Shown: positions 11,409 to 24,939 of the stretch, in pieces
How the letters are laid out: each line of letters opens with the position of its first letter
How positions within the stretch are numbered: the stretch's first letter is position 1
From: Neopestalotiopsis rosae
Lineage: Eukaryota > Ascomycota > Sordariomycetes > Amphisphaeriales > Sporocadaceae
NCBI GenBank assembly: GCA_023078685.1
Contig: JALGAS010000008.1
Location: 992,001 to 1,056,000 of the forward strand
Reading direction: 5' to 3'
Length of the DNA: 64,000 nt
The notes under the pieces: model-generated
Told to the model about the DNA's origin: nothing
Seen by the model: only the letters and a program-made list of their open reading frames with translations
Databases searched by the model: none
Program-made: the position numbers and the translations under genes

Positions 11409-13232
11409 TGTGCTGGAGGCGTGTGCTGGATCGCGACTCTATATTTCCGTGTCAAGTTTTGGACGCTCTGGCGGGCGAATGCACAGAAATTCGGATTGTC
11501 GAGTCTTGACAAGGCGGTCACAGAATACGACGCTGAGGTCGGCGTGATTGATGCTACAGGCGGTGCGGCGAGATGCTGCTTGTTGTCGCAAAGAGTAGGG
11601 GAGGCTAGAGGCCGAGATAGGATTTTTGAGAGCTGCCAGCTCCGTCGTCACGACTGATGGGATCAAAATTTCTTGGGCAAGGATCCTGACGAGCCCCGTG
11701 CTCAGAAAAGAGGAACCTTAGCGGTATGGGGTATGGTAAGCTGCGCTAGAGTGATAGTATGGTCTAGCTGGCTAGCGGCATAACCAGTGTCTTAGTGAGT
11801 GTTATTCGCCCGTACTGTCAGCACTCTTTTCAGCTCATCTAAGCGAATATTTATGTATACACCAATAAATCACGCCGCTATGCACTTGACTGGCTGCTGG
11901 GCGAAACTCGTCCATTAGCTTGGTGCCCCCCAAAGCAAGTCTGGCATTATGTCATATCTTCGTGGCTCTCGGATAACGACTGACAAGCCCAGACAGAGCA
12001 CATGCTCACGCCCGCATATATTCCTCTCTTCTGTCGGGTTCTGTAGTCGGAAAACAAGGAAAGTATGCTTTACTTTCTGACAACTATATTATGATTCTCT
12101 CCCCACACTTTTATTCTCCGCAGCTGCACTGAAAAATATATACAAGAATTATTTCTCTCTTTGCTCGAAGTCGAGCCGCCCGATTTGTCGACTGTGCAGG
12201 GATTGGCTAAGAGGCCCCATCATAAGGTCCATATCAGATTTGCAGCAGCGCGGTCGCTATTATAGCTGGGACCAGGCGCGGTCCAGTCAGATCAAACCTA
12301 ATCCACCCGAACGCTTGCTCACTCACATTTCAGAGTCCTCCGTGACCCAACCGACCAAAAGCTGCCTCATTGACAGAGACAAGCTGTGTCCTAGGTCTCA
12401 CTCAGGTTGCACGCTGAGCCAACATCACTAGTCGTCCGAAAAGTCGGCACTTGTGATCACCTTGAATCAGACCTTCACAAGATCCAGTCGTTCGTGGCTC
12501 AATATCAAGCAAAAGATTCAATTTGTGCCTACATATATATCTGCCATCTATCTTCGATAAGGACCTCGGCCTACCGCAATTTTGCATCTTGGGCTGCGAG
12601 ATCCCGTTCACCGGCCGTTCAGTTTACCGTGTCTCTCCCTACCGCAGGGATTCCTTTGTCCTGTCTAGGTAGTGTGTGCTGTTATAGAGCTGAGCTGCAT
12701 GAGCAACGCATCTCACACTACAGCTAGGGCATCATTTGTGAACGACTCTGGGATACACTAAGCACGTCTCGGCGATAACAACATACACAAATTTGAGACT
12801 CCGCCTGCTCCGTTGGCAACACCAAGATTCTGTTTGATACAGAGTTTCCATATCGGGAAAGTGCTGGACGGGGATTGGCTACGGGACCTCATATTTTTGG
12901 TTTTTGGACTGGAGGGTTTCGGGTCAACGGGTTTTTGTTGAAAATATTGTTGGCAGAAGGAGCATCCGGACAGCGGCATAACACCCGGTCAACATGGACA
13001 CTTTGCTGTAAGTTTTTGAAATCCTTTCTTTTCATCTTGTTTTTTTATTGTTCCCATCTCACACCTTCCTCGCTTCGTCCCTCACACTTCATTGTCCGCT
13101 TACTCCAATCAATGGTCGGTTCCATGCACTTCCCCCACATCAATCTTACGAACCACATCCCGACCCTCTCTTTCCTTTCACCCCTCGCTTGCTCTCTAAT
13201 GCCGGACCCTTAACGGCATACATACTATCGCC
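11409..13232. promoter_or_regulatory. Divergent TOM40 / PFK-2 intergenic region
   Basis: A 1.8-kb spacer with upstream regions of both genes. The last ~200 nt before the PFK-2 ATG (about 13020-13200) are pyrimidine-rich (CTTTTCATCTTG..., CACACCTTCCTCGC), a usual look for fungal core promoters and 5' leaders. No ORF inside shows a domain. Confidence 0.5.
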
Positions 13233-15383
13233 ATGTCTGGTCCGCCCCCATTTTCCATCCCTTTGTTCCCGGCCGATCGGAGTGCCTCGCCCGGGTCCCG
13301 TGCCCGGGACTTGGTCAACTCTAGGAACGGCACTCCCAGCGTGCTTGCAACTGTTCCCTTTCAACCGCCCCCAGCCAAGCCAACCAAGAAAATTCGCCAA
13401 GTCCATTTTGGGGACATCTGTTTTTCCGACAGCGAGGCTGCTTCAGAGACTGAGACTAATGATACCAGCACCGCAGAACTGGCTGCAAATGCCCCCCGGG
13501 TAAGTGAGCTGCTATCACCATATCGGCGTCATCATCAGAAGCTAGCTCCAAGATCATGTATCACAAGACTAACGGCATCAGTACCGGAGAAAAAGCAGCA
13601 CCTTCATCGATGGCATCCACGATACAGGTGAGGACAGCTCGGACAGGGCGCCAGCTCAGCTGTACAGCACCATGTCTGGCAGGCTGTTCCACTCTGGTCG
13701 CATCGCAATAGTCATGGTTGGCTTGCCGGCTCGTGGCAAAACGTAAGTGACCATGGGTAGCCCTGGGCATTGAATTGAAAACTCAAAAAGTTCTACTTTA
13801 GGCATATTTGCGTCTCGATGGCTCGCTATCTTCAGTGGTATGTACCTAGACATTGCTGGAGCCAGGTTCCTTGCTGACAAGTACCAGGCTGGGTGTCAAG
13901 ACGCGCATCTTCCACTTGGGAGATTATAGACGAGCTACCGTAGGTGATGATTCTGATGTCCCAGAGGATTATTTCTTCCCAAATGCCTCCCCGGCGTCAG
14001 TCATGCTACGACAGAAGATCTTGAAGAAATGTCGAGAGGACATCTACGCCTGGCTGAACCACGAGAATGGACAAGTTGCCATATATGATGCCGTCAACCC
14101 GACAGCCACTGGCCGGAGATCTTTGGCCAAGGAATTTGCCAAACATGACGTGCAGGTGTGTTTCCCTGCATCCTCCAAATCAATATCCTAGTGCTAATGC
14201 CTAGCCAAGACTCTCTTCCTTGAGTCATATGTCGACGACGACAAGTTGTTACGTGAGAATGCGAGGAACGTCAAGATCAACTCGCCCGATGTAAGAAATC
14301 CCGCCACCGCCATCGGATCGACGTTTTACTCACACATTGTAGTTTGACGGCATGGACCCTGATGAAGCTGCAATGCTCTACCTCCGCCGTATCGAGATGA
14401 AGATCCCAACCTTTGAAACCATGGACGAGAACGAGCTGAACTACATCAAGATGATGAATGCAGGAGAAAAGTTCTTCTACAACAACGTCTCCTTCAACTA
14501 CCTCTCTCATCGTATTGTCTTTTACCTAACCAACACGCACATCAAGTCTCGCACAACCTTCTTTGCCCGAGCTGGTACTGCCACGGAGGAGGACTCTTAC
14601 AAGGCTGATGCACCTCTGTCAGACGCTGGCCGCCAATACGCCAATATCATGTGCGACACGCTCATCAAACATCGCGAACAGGAGCGCGCTGCACTGATCA
14701 AGGAGGGTGGTCCAGCTATTCCTTTGAGACCTCTGACGGTCTGGACCAGCACTCGAGTGCGCACCATTGAGTCTGCCGAGCCATTCCGTGATCGTGGATA
14801 CAAGGTTCGCCAGCGTAGCCAAATGTCGCAGATCAACCCGGGCGTCTGTGAAAAGCTCTCCGAGCGTGCCATTCGCCGCCTCTACGCAGATGAGGTAGAA
14901 AAGCACGACCTGGATCCATACCATCATCGTTACCCCCGAGCAGAGTCATACCATGATTTGGCTGTGCGCCTGGAACCGATCATCTTGGAATTGGAGCGTG
15001 AGCAGAATGACTTGCTCATTATCGCCCATGAGTCTGTCTTACGCGTCCTTTACGCGTACTTGATGCATTGTAGCACTATGGACATCCCGACGCTCAAATT
15101 CCCACGCAATGAGATCATCGAGATAATCCCTGCGGCATACCAGAACGAAGCCAAACGGATCCATATTCCGGGATTGGATCCTAAGATGGTGCCTTCGAGC
15201 CCTGAAGATATTCGCATTCCGGTACCAAGCATGCCAGGCAGCGGCACTGACAGCCCTGCACCGCTTCCCAATGGTGGACTGGGCAGCCCGGCTGAACCCA
15301 ATCCCGAATTTGAGCGCAAGCCAGAACGGATCGTGAGCACCGCCGTGGATGCGGTCAAGGACAAGCTGACCGATGTTGACTAA
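13233..15383 (+). CDS. PFK26: 6-phosphofructo-2-kinase with inactive bisphosphatase half (Pfk26-like)
   Basis: Makes fructose 2,6-bisphosphate, the cytosolic activator of glycolysis. Six exons (13233-13499, 13582-13742, 13802-13837, 13888-14155, 14210-14290, 14343-15383) give 617 aa. Intron 1 has a clear GACTAACG branch site; the acceptor before exon 5 is AAG. Residues 1-120 are a Ser/Pro-rich regulatory tail. The kinase has Walker A GLPARGKT at 136-143, followed by HICVSMARYLQW and GVKTRIFHLGDYRR. In the phosphatase half the usual RHGES reads RAGTA (Arg347, Ala348, Gly349), so the phospho-accepting His is missing, while the later AHES motif is kept. This matches kinase-only fungal enzymes such as yeast Pfk26. 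Loss of phosphatase activity is inferred from the residue change. Confidence 0.92.
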
Positions 15384-15898
15384 GAAGTTAAAGATTACCA
15401 GAATAAAGGTAGAGCAAGAAATGATATTAGCCAACGACCAATCATGAAAATCTGCGAGCTAGCAAGGGTTTTGGTATTGGCTACCAGAAAAACACTCATG
15501 AAAGTACTTAGGAAAGACAGTTAGACATGGATATGTCTCTTATTGCGTAAAACATGATTTCTTTTCTCTTCATTTCTTTTCACATGAAGAATACACGAGG
15601 AATTGATGATCTGCAAACAGAAAGAGAAGCCTGTCTCAAAAACTCGGTAGTCTTGTATACGCCGAAACCCCATGCTATGTCTAATTATATATGCGTTGCC
15701 CATTTCAAAAAAGTATAATTGAATTGCATCAAGCAGGAAAAGGCAAATCTCTTTGTTGCGCTGGTTTCTTCCATTAAAACTGATGCAATTCGGGTATCTT
15801 GGCAGTGTAAAAGACCATGTTTCTTTCCGTCTTCCCTTTCTCTTCACCGGACACGGAAAGTCATTGAAACGCTATCCATAATTAGAGGCAGCCTGCCT
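15384..15898. other. Convergent 3' intergenic stretch
   Basis: 3' flanks of the PFK-2 gene (+) and the ubiquitin protease gene (-). AT-rich, no gene or notable repeat seen. Confidence 0.6.
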
Positions 15899-18547
15899 CT
15901 ACTGGACAATGCACTCCCTATCCGGTACGTCGCCGTCTTTGCGCGTCTTTTCCTTTCCCTTGCCCTTGTCGACTCGACCCTTGGATCTGCCCCGTTTGGT
16001 GTCCTTTTCCTTGTGCGGCTTGTCCTTGGAGTCTTCAGACTCCTTTTCGATCTCCAGGGTGGTGGCACCGTTGGGGTGATGGATGACTTCAAAATCATCC
16101 GTTTCACTGAACATGTCGTCTCGCAAGGGTTCCCGGAGAGGCTCCTTGCTGGCCCTCACCAGACCGCTCAGCCGGGACATGGTTAGACTGATGCGGTTCT
16201 CGCCTGCCTGGCTCTGAGGTCGGCTCTTGCTGCCGCTGCCTCGGAACTTGGCGGCGGCGCGACTCAGACGCTGCGCTGTGGTCTCCTCGCCGGGACCTAG
16301 CGTGACATAGGGTCCCTCCAACGGGGTACCGATGGGGCTGGGCCCGGCCGAGGAATCAATGGCGCAGCTTCCACGACGAGACACGCTAAGGAATCCGTCT
16401 TCGTCGGCAAAACTACGTCGTGATGGGCGTTCCAGCTCGGCTGAGAAGCGGACACTAGCATTTGTGGATGGTAGTGTGCTGAGATTGTCAAAGTAGCTGC
16501 TAGCTCTTCTCGAGATGACAGGTCTCTCTGAGGCTTGTGAAATCTTTAGCTGAAGTGCCGTTGCCGTGTCGTCATACGATGGCGGCTCAACCTCGTTCTC
16601 GTCCGCAGAGCTCGCCGTAACGTCGACGATGGGCACGATTTGATACAGCAGCAGATATGGCATTTCCTCCTTGAGGGATTGCTTGATATCGTCCACGGGA
16701 GTAATGCGGCTCGAGGTTTCCAGGTCGTCGAATTTGACCCACTGCGCCTCTTCGTAATCGGGCGGGGGATCACTGTCGTGTCTGCGGTTGTCCGTGAGCA
16801 GTTTCGGTGCTACTCTGCAAAAAGAAATGTAGTGCCCAGAGTGCAAAGAGTCTCCCCGGTGACAGACAACTGACTGCAGCACCAGTTTGTACTCTTGACT
16901 TAATCCACTCTCTTCCACATGTCTCTCATCAACAATGAAATGAGGCAGTCTAAGGCTATCAGGAATGTCGATATAGGTGTTTTGTCGTTTAGGCACTCCA
17001 TTCTCATCGACCATGTATCGCTTGAGGCAGATACCGACGACTGGGCGTTGACTAAAATGCCGTGCAACTTCGAGATCATTCACTGGATCCGGACCTGCAG
17101 GAGAGTGCCATGCTACCAAGGACAGTCAGTGAGAATACAATTACAAATGTGGCCTGCGATGAGCTTACGAATGAGGCGAAAAAACTGCCAAGCAGGTATC
17201 GTTACTGCCTTGACAACTGATGCGGTCCTCTTGGCTCTCTGGAACAATCCCGCGGGCTCTGACCCCGTGGACTTGTCCTTATCAAGCACAACCCGTTGGA
17301 TGATGCTTTCTGTCCGGCTGCGATTTGGTCTGGTAGGTGAAGATGGTCCTTGCGCAGTAGATGGTCTGGACGCCGAGTTCTCTGTCCACCTCCGTGCCAG
17401 GGGGCTCATGTGCGTCTCGTCGGCTACTTCAACTTCGGCCGCTGAAGGCTGGTCTTCTTGCGCTGCGCTTGCTTTCTCCTGATCCTCGTCCTCGTTGACC
17501 AGTCTGATGGTGCTCTTGGGCGTAGACGGCATATCTGCGGGTGTTGGCGTTTGAGGGATCGGTGTCAGGGTCGCTCTCAGGCCACCTTTGCGATCTCCAT
17601 CCAGGCTATCACGATGAACATGGACCTGTGAGTTAAAGTATTCTTCGAGGCAGTCCTCCAAGTCTATACCCTTTCCATCGGTATCAGGAGGTACAGCGAG
17701 ATTCAACAGTCTCTCATAGACAACCTTGTGGTCCGCTTCATCGTTCTTGCCTTGGTGGAATAGGTCGACCTGGAGTGGCAGTAGGGGAAGCTGGAGGGTT
17801 TCGGTAATAAAGGCAAAAGCCTCGGACGTGTCTTGTTGTTCTACCAGCTGGGCATCATGCCAACCACACTCGCCAAGCGCCTCCTGGATTAATTCTGTCA
17901 TGTCGGTATGTATCAGCTTCCCGCTGCGAAGAAGGTTGACCCATAATCTCAGAAGTCCAGCTAGCCTCTTTTGCGGCTCGCCAGAGAGCTCAGTGGTCAA
18001 CATGCACTCGAAAGCTTCCAGCTTGGCAAACATGGCAAATAGTAAGGCGTCGAGATAGCAAGTGACCATTCCCCGGTTCACTGCTCCCACCATGTGAACA
18101 TTGGGATCATAGGGGACGATGGTGCCAGAGTATGCCTTTCTTTGTAGTTGCATAATCTCCACAGCCTTATCCACGTCGCCGGCAGCGAATTGAGAGTGTA
18201 GAGCAAATGTGACATGATCTTTGCGCACGTTTTCGATGTCGAGTTCGGTGAGTCGCTTGATAACCTCGTCAATCTTGACCGATTCATCTTGTTGATTCTC
18301 CTTGTCCTTCTCGGCTTGTTTCGCAGTCGGTCGAAAGAGGGCAAAGAAGGCATCGGGGGCAAAGGGACGGTGCTGTCAAAGAGGCTTGATATCAGCATCC
18401 AGCTTTCAAGTCGCGGCATACACAGAATACAATAGAGCTATCAATCAATGTACATACCTTGTGCGCAGGATCGGCCGACTTTCCGCGACTCTGGGCGCTC
18501 TTGTCCCGGCGGGTCAAGAAGCGCTTTGGATGCACTGCCTTCTTCAT
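15899..18547 (-). CDS. Ubiquitin-specific protease (peptidase C19)
   Basis: Cysteine protease expected to remove ubiquitin from proteins. Exons 18547-18458, 18372-17169 and 17112-15899 give 835 aa. The short first exon encodes a basic N-terminus (MKKAVHPKRFLTRRDKSAQ). Intron 2 joins I-(C|CA)-W to give the family-typical PWHSP. The Cys box reads GMVTCYLDALLF with Cys135. A QQDTSEAFAFI box follows near residues 190-200. The His box reads HRGDSLHSGHYISF with His525, and AQWVKFDDLE follows, as in C19 enzymes. The C-terminal ~250 residues are Ser/Arg/Lys-rich and probably disordered, ending in a Lys-Gly rich tail. The CYLDALLF form of the Cys box is unlike that of CreB/Ubp general USPs, so the exact subfamily is open. 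Confidence 0.88.
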
Positions 18548-20489
18548 GCTGTGTGTGCCGTACCTCTTTTGAGGTGTGCAGTTTTGGCGGGGTCGATGTC
18601 CCTTTTGGTCGACTGTCTTTTAAGGTGGCGGGGTCGAAGTCGGGATTATTTTTGGAGTGGGTAATGCTGCTGCTTCCTGGCTGTCGGACTCGTATGGAGT
18701 ACTCTGTAATAGTGGTATGTACTGTAGAAGATACTTGAAATTGTAACACCAGGTTGGCGTTCAGGTTCAATAAGAAAGGACTGGACAGCTCGTATTAGGG
18801 CTGGAGGAGGTGATAAGAGCTGTTGCCAGAACTGCGCATCTTATGGCGATATTATTTGAAACGGTTCGCCTAATTGCAGAAGGTCGAGGAGGCTTCCAGG
18901 TTGCGCGCGAACAACGTATGTCGGGGCAGGTGTACAGGTGCTTGTAGGATCATTCATGTAGCCAAGCCTTTGGTTGGGACAAGCGATGATGAATGAATGG
19001 ATGCGACCGACAGCGGCGGCAGGGACAGGACAGGACAGACCTGGCAACTGGACAGTTTCGAAAACGCAGGGTAATCGGTAAAAGCGCACCGTAAATGAAT
19101 GTGTTGCCTGTCCCTCGCGGTCCAAGGCGCTCCGTTTTCCGATTACGTACAACGGGTTTACCCCACAGACGACGTCCATTTTACAGCGCTGAAGCCCCCG
19201 GCTGAGCTCCCCAACCAAAAACTTTAGGTGTTCCTCGCCATCGTTAGTGTAAAACTGACTTTGTTCTTCAACCCATTTTACGTTTGCAGCTACCAGCAGT
19301 ATGCCTTACAAATAAAGATTGACAGTCTATTAATACACAGAAATGACAGATTTCCCCGACGTAGGTACTCGAATCTGGAGTGCCTAAGGTAGGCAGATAT
19401 CCATCAAGGGAAAGCCGGACGCTAAGGACCAAGCTTCAACCTATCACCAGGTACAATCAGCAGTTTAACATCAGGCATCTGCGTACAATAAGCGCCTACA
19501 GCTCACACCACGTGGGATTCCGAACCCTGGCCGATTACTATATGGTCTTCAATGACTATGCCAGCCTCCGTCAGGCTCCGGTCAGGAGATGTTTTCTTTC
19601 AATGTTTGGGCACGAGCAAGAGAAAACGGTACTGACTGGACAGCTGTTGTGTTTACTGACTAAACATTACGGAGTGGTCCCATACCTTGCCATGGTTGAA
19701 TGCTGCTTACCAACCTATGTAGTCTTCATATCGTGCCTCGACCTCCGATGCTCTATAGTACGCTTTATGAAATCACTTATGACTGTCATAGCTTGGTAAG
19801 CTATATGGTCCGAATTGCAACGCTTTGTGTTCACTTGCACATCACTCGTGAACAGCGCCCAGCCCAGGATCGCTGCATCGAGAGTCTCAGCGTTACAAAC
19901 CGAGGTTCCCCAATGAGGTTTTCTCAGTGCTCCCTTGACTTGTGAATGTTTCGTGATATTACTCTCGTCGTATAACATGAGCTTATAGCACTCCCCTTCG
20001 ATATCACAACAAAAGACATAGTATTTGAGTGGCAGGCAGGGATCAGCATGCACTCCAGGTTTGTTCTCCAGATTTTTTGCAGACCCCGGTTCGGCCCTTT
20101 TACTCTTTTCTAACCCGGTCCACGCTTGACAGCTTGAAGCTTCTCCGTACTTTGCTCCCCCACAAACTGCCACCCAGCAAATGGGTAATCACTTTGTCAT
20201 GGTCGTAGCAAGTCATGTTCCTAGGGTTGGTCCCCCGACTCCAGTTGTATCCAATACTCATTCGCTTTCAATACGAGCAGCGGGGTCCCGAGGTCATTGA
20301 CGTAGCTGCGATCATGGCCCGGCAATCTTCCACGGCACCGGGACGCGCGCGAGCTCGGCCGACTGTTGTGCGCCGATCTGTTTGTATTTATATTGGAGCT
20401 AGCCGTCAGTAGTGTACGCCGGGCTTGCTATTTCGTTCTTGAGACGAGGACATTCTGCAACTGTTTGCTACACAAGGTAGCTCGACAAG
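18548..20489. promoter_or_regulatory. Divergent intergenic region at the left edge of the accessory island
   Basis: Upstream of both the ubiquitin protease (-) and the carboxylesterase (+). Small ORFs (18841-19218, 19380-19799, 19715-20173) show no domain and no splice-consistent extension. It marks the change from conserved to accessory genes. Confidence 0.5.
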
Positions 20490-22342
20490 ATGCCGTTCAG
20501 TCGCTCATCCGTGCCGGCATTGTTCGCCGTCTGCCTAGCTATAGGCACGGCCGCTGTATCTAGTTGTGGTACCTCTGGCAGCGCGAGTCTGTCGGTAACC
20601 ACAACGAGCGGCCAGTTGACCGGAACTATCAACGCCACTTCGCCGAATGTCCGGCAGTTTTTGGGCATCCCGTATGCCGACGCTCCAGTGGGAGCGCTGC
20701 GTTTCCAGCCGCCAGTACGATACACATCCGAGGAAGCCATCAACACTACTACTTTTGCCCCGTCGTGTCTGCAAACCTTTTCAAATGGCTCGTCCGGCAG
20801 TGTCTATGATTTGTTACCTGAGCTCCTGCCAGGGAGTTCAGTCATAAGCGAAGACTGCCTCTATGCCAATGTCTACGCGCCCCTGCATCCCGTTGCCAAT
20901 CAGCTTCCCGTCTTCATCTGGATCCACGGCGGCGGATTCACGTCCAATGGTGCCAATGTTCCATATCAGATTCCGGATCAGTGGATTGAGAGGACACAGG
21001 GACACATTGTGGTCACATTAAAGTGAGTCCTCGCTCCTCGCCGGCAAGGGCCCTTTGGCAGAAACAGTCAAATGATCTAACGAGAGACCATGAAAGCTAC
21101 CGCCTGAACCTCTTTGGCTTCCCAAATGCCGCCGCGCAGTCACTCAACGTTGGATTGTTGGATCAGAGACTAGTGTGAGTATCTCGCATACCTTCTCCCA
21201 CTCTGACGTTTGTACCTGGGCTGATTTGGCTGCTACCCAAAAGCGTCGAATGGGCACGCGATAACATTGCCAACTTTGGCGGCGATCCGGAGAGAATGGT
21301 CCTCTGGGGCCAATCGGCCGGCGCCTGGTCCGTCAACTACTACGGCTACGCGTACCCTGAGGATCCCATTGTGCGCGGGCTCATCGCCGACTCTGGCGGT
21401 TCCAGCGTCTTCACGACGGATCCCTCGCACTCAAACTTTACTTCAGTCGCCACCGCGGCCGGTTGCGCGGACGAGGATCCCGAGACCGAGCTGGCCTGTA
21501 TGCAAAGCCTGGACGCCGCCACTCTGCAGGCCGCATACGCCAGCACCACAGGAGCCAGCTTCGGGCCGGTCGTGGACAACCGGACCGTCTTCGTCAACAA
21601 CACGGAGAGGGCGGTCGCGGGGCTCGTGGCGCAGGTGCCGGCCATTATTGGCACGAATTCTCGCGAGGGCAGCGGGTTTGTGGCCCTGCCTGCAAATGGT
21701 ACGGCGCCCAGTGAGGATGAAATCACCGCGGGAACAATGTTCATCGCTTGTCCGGCAATTGCAGAAATACAGTCAGTATCATCTCATCCGTTTTTTTTAT
21801 TCGCATTTTACTTGAAGGTCTGCTTACATATATGTTTGCTCCAACAGGAACCGACTGTTGGGCGGCCTTACGACACACCGTTACGAATATACTGGAAACT
21901 TCTCGAACATCTCGCCGCTTCCTTGGATCGGCGCCATCCACAGTGGTAGGTCGTCGACTCGGCTATGCATCAATCAAGACGAAAGACATTGCTAACGAGG
22001 AGTTAACAGGCGAGTTGCCACTCATATTCGGAACTCACTTTCAGTACAATGGCAACTCGACAGAATTTGAGTGGCAAGTCAGCTACGCAATGGAAGGTCA
22101 GTTTTCTCATTTCTGCTTTCGTGGAAAGTCATGTCAAAACCCTTAAATCAAATTGCTGACAGTATATTACTTGTGCAGGTCTCTGGCTCTCGTTTGCAGA
22201 GGATACGTCTTCTGACCCAACCTACGAGTCCTTCACCTGGCCAGAGTACGAGCCGACTACCGAGTCCATGGTCGTGTTCGCCAGAGATAATCTGACGACA
22301 CAGCTTGACTTTGGAAGTGTTGTAGACCAAATCTGCAGCTAA
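20490..22342 (+). CDS. Secreted type-B carboxylesterase/lipase
   Basis: Extracellular serine esterase of the alpha/beta-hydrolase (carboxylesterase type B) family. Exons 20490-21022, 21097-21174, 21244-21771, 21848-21945, 22010-22096 and 22179-22342 give 495 aa. A signal peptide covers about residues 1-25. The oxyanion motif HGGGF is at 146-150. The nucleophile elbow WGQSAGA has Ser228, the acid is Glu345 in NSREGSG, and the base is His411 in AIHSGELP. All three catalytic residues are thus present. Several N-x-S/T sites and Cys pairs fit secretion. The intron after exon 3 uses a GTCAGT donor that rebuilds a Q codon. As first gene of the island it could release aglycones or acids from plant esters; the substrate is unknown. 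Confidence 0.9.
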
Positions 22343-22618
22343 ATCGTGAGAAGCTTCGTTCCGCGGGTATCGTGGCCAGTCTTGGGCGCAGAAAAATGAC
22401 CACCTTTGCAATTCAGTTCTAACATATATATATTCATATATAGTTTTATATATTGTGACAATCGTCTTTCGGATAGCACATAAATCCCACTATGTGGAAT
22501 AAGTCTTTCCTTTTTTCTCATAGGCAGTGAAAATTGCATCTTATTTCATTCTCAACCAGTCTTTTCGCGAGTAAAGGTTCGACTGGGTCCAATGAGTACT
22601 AATTCAATCAATTTTACA

Positions 22619-24939
22619 TTATTCAACTATTGCAAAGTCGTTAAACTGATTCTCCCAAATGGAGGCCGCATCTCGAAAAGCGGAAGACATGGGATTCTGG
22701 TGGCCAGGATGACCACCGCACAACTGCACCAACTCCTCTGCCGACAAGCTCAGATCATGATCGAAAGAGGTCACGGCCGCATCGAGATTATACCCAGACG
22801 ACGACAGTCCCTCCGACACCACCGGTAGTGGCAGCTCTGGGTCAACAAGAGGAGGCATCTGCAGCTTTCCGGCCAGGCTGCGCATGTCGTCCAGGGAAAA
22901 ACAACCAGACCCAGACCCCGACTCGGACGACTCGCCGCCACCGCCGCACGTCGACTTGTTATTGTTATAGTAGGCCGACGACTGCGACAGACAGTCAATG
23001 GCGGCGTGGAACGATTTCCGGCAGAGGGGCCCGTACTGGTGGGGATCCTGCGACGCGGCCAGGAACATGCACGACGCGGCGTGCATCAGGAGCCGGTCGG
23101 CCAGCGGCCGCCACAACAGGAGGCTCGTGGCGTCTGGCGTCGCCGGCATGCCCTGGTAGACGTCTACCGAGGACATGGCCAGGGAGACCATGGTGGCCAC
23201 GGCTTGATGCTTGGTGGTGGTGAATTCGCCGCCGTCGTTCTGGTGGGCGCTGCTGCTGCTGCTGCCGCCCAGATAGCGAATGTACGCCGACGTTCTGATT
23301 TGGTTCGCGCGGAGCTGGAGGATCGAGGTCATGGCCGTTTGCACCTCGGCTGATGGGGCAGCGTCGGGTACGTTTGCAGGAAACAGTCCCTTGGCGAGTA
23401 TCTTGTCCACCAGCTTTTGCGTGCGGTAGTCATACATTTCAATCTGATCGTCCATCTCCTGGCTGTCGCCCTGTGGCGCCGCCGCGTTGAAATTGGTGAC
23501 CTCGGTGTGGATTCGATTGAGTCCAAGCATGGCCGTGAGGAAGGAATGCCGATCATCCTGTTGAAGTTGTCAGCTCCGATTTTCTCTTTTCTGCCAATCA
23601 ACTAGGCGAAGAATATACCAATTGAAGAACCCTGGCATCGATATTCTTATAATGTAACGTCCATGGAAGATCAGCGAAGAAGCTGCATCTCTTATCGAGG
23701 TCATAGACGCAAGAGAAGATCTCGCGGTTTTGTAGACGTGGCGGTTGGTCAGTGTTTCCAACCGGCTTTTCCGTATGTAAGCCCAATTCCAGACTGGTCC
23801 TTGCCGCCAAGCCGATCATACGCCATGCTTGCAGCGGCTTATCTTTGAGAATCAGATATATAGTCTGCGATAGAGCGTTGTTAGTACGCATTGCTGTGAC
23901 AGTAATGTAAAAAGACCCAAGGCCAAGATTTCTTCTTACCAGCAGAGTAGCCATGATAACATCCTCAACCTGAGCTTGTTCCTCATTCATGGTAAAGTCG
24001 GTATTCCACAGCAGATTGGCCTTGAGATCCCGGCACAAGGGATTATCGTGCTCTCCGTCCAGGATCATGGCAATGGCAAAAGTCGCCTTCATGAGCTCGA
24101 CGTCAATAAGGTCCAGGCCCAGATCCTGAAATTTGTTACCTCCTCCGGGCGGCGTGCGGGCGCTGTAGAGCGCAGTCAGACGCTCCGTGGCTACGCTCAG
24201 GTTGATGCACGGATACGCAGAGTAGACGTGCTCCTTGAAGATAGAAAGATAGCGGAGAGCTTCGGCCTGGCCAAGATGCAGAATCGGCTTGGCCGCCCGC
24301 AGTATTTCGTCGGCAGGGGCGGGGGCGTTGTTGGCGACACCACCGTCTATGGTCGGCTTATTATGGGCGTGTGCCCCGTTTGTAAATGTCTCAACTACTC
24401 CTTTCTGATGAAGAACATCTTGTGCACGACTCAAGAGAGCGACATAGCCTGGAGTAGGACTGGCCACTTTTGGCCTGCGAGATACAGCGTGGCGAAGTGA
24501 TCGCTTCAGAGCGCGATTGGGGATTGCTGTAAGATCGTAATTTGACGCCGAATTCTCTATCTCATCACACACTTTTCTCATGGTGAGCACCAGCTGCCCC
24601 AGATCCGAGTTGCTCGAAGTGGAAGTCCGCCGCCGCTTTGCTGCTCGGCCGCCGGATGCTGCCGTTGCGTTGTTGTCGGTTGTGGACTTTAACGACAATG
24701 GATCTTGGTATAAGCAATCAATGTCGAGCTCGACGCAGCGACTACACGGAACCAACCCGCTGCATTTGACCTTTCTTGTTTTGCAAGTCTCGCTTACGTG
24801 TGTTCAGTAAGAGACTGTGTGTGGGCACGATAACTGGCTAGACTCACCAGGCTTGACGAGTATACTTTTCCCTTCTGTGCCCCAGACGGCCCTTTGCTGC
24901 GTCCAGAGTGAACCGTGTGACAGATCTTTCACGGGCCAT
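22619..24939 (-). CDS. Zn2Cys6 fungal transcription factor, candidate island regulator
   Basis: Nuclear binuclear-zinc-cluster activator. Exons 24939-24848, 24792-23940, 23864-23619 and 23557-22619 give 709 aa. The first intron splits the first zinc Cys codon (TG|C). After splicing the cluster reads C-x2-C-x6-C-x5-C-x2-C-x6-C, with Cys31, 34, 41, 47, 50 and 57. A fungal-specific transcription factor domain follows (ALRYLSIFKEHVYSAYPCI; then WRMIGLAARTSLELGLH). A 75-nt intron (23865-23939; GTAAGA donor, TACTAAC branch, CGCAG acceptor) keeps the reading frame open if retained; removing it restores the conserved order ATLL-TIYLILKDKPLQAWRM. It lies convergent to the esterase and just upstream of the P450 on the same strand, so it is the obvious candidate to bind the TCCGCGGA sites. 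That link is inference. Confidence 0.88.

Noticed and set aside
18841..19218. 125-aa minus ORF between the ubiquitin protease and the esterase
   Set aside because: No domain or neighbouring exon; probably chance.
22361..22366. CCGCGG just after the esterase stop codon
   Set aside because: It lies between convergent 3' ends, lacks the right-hand A, and is not in a promoter, so it is not counted as a regulon site.
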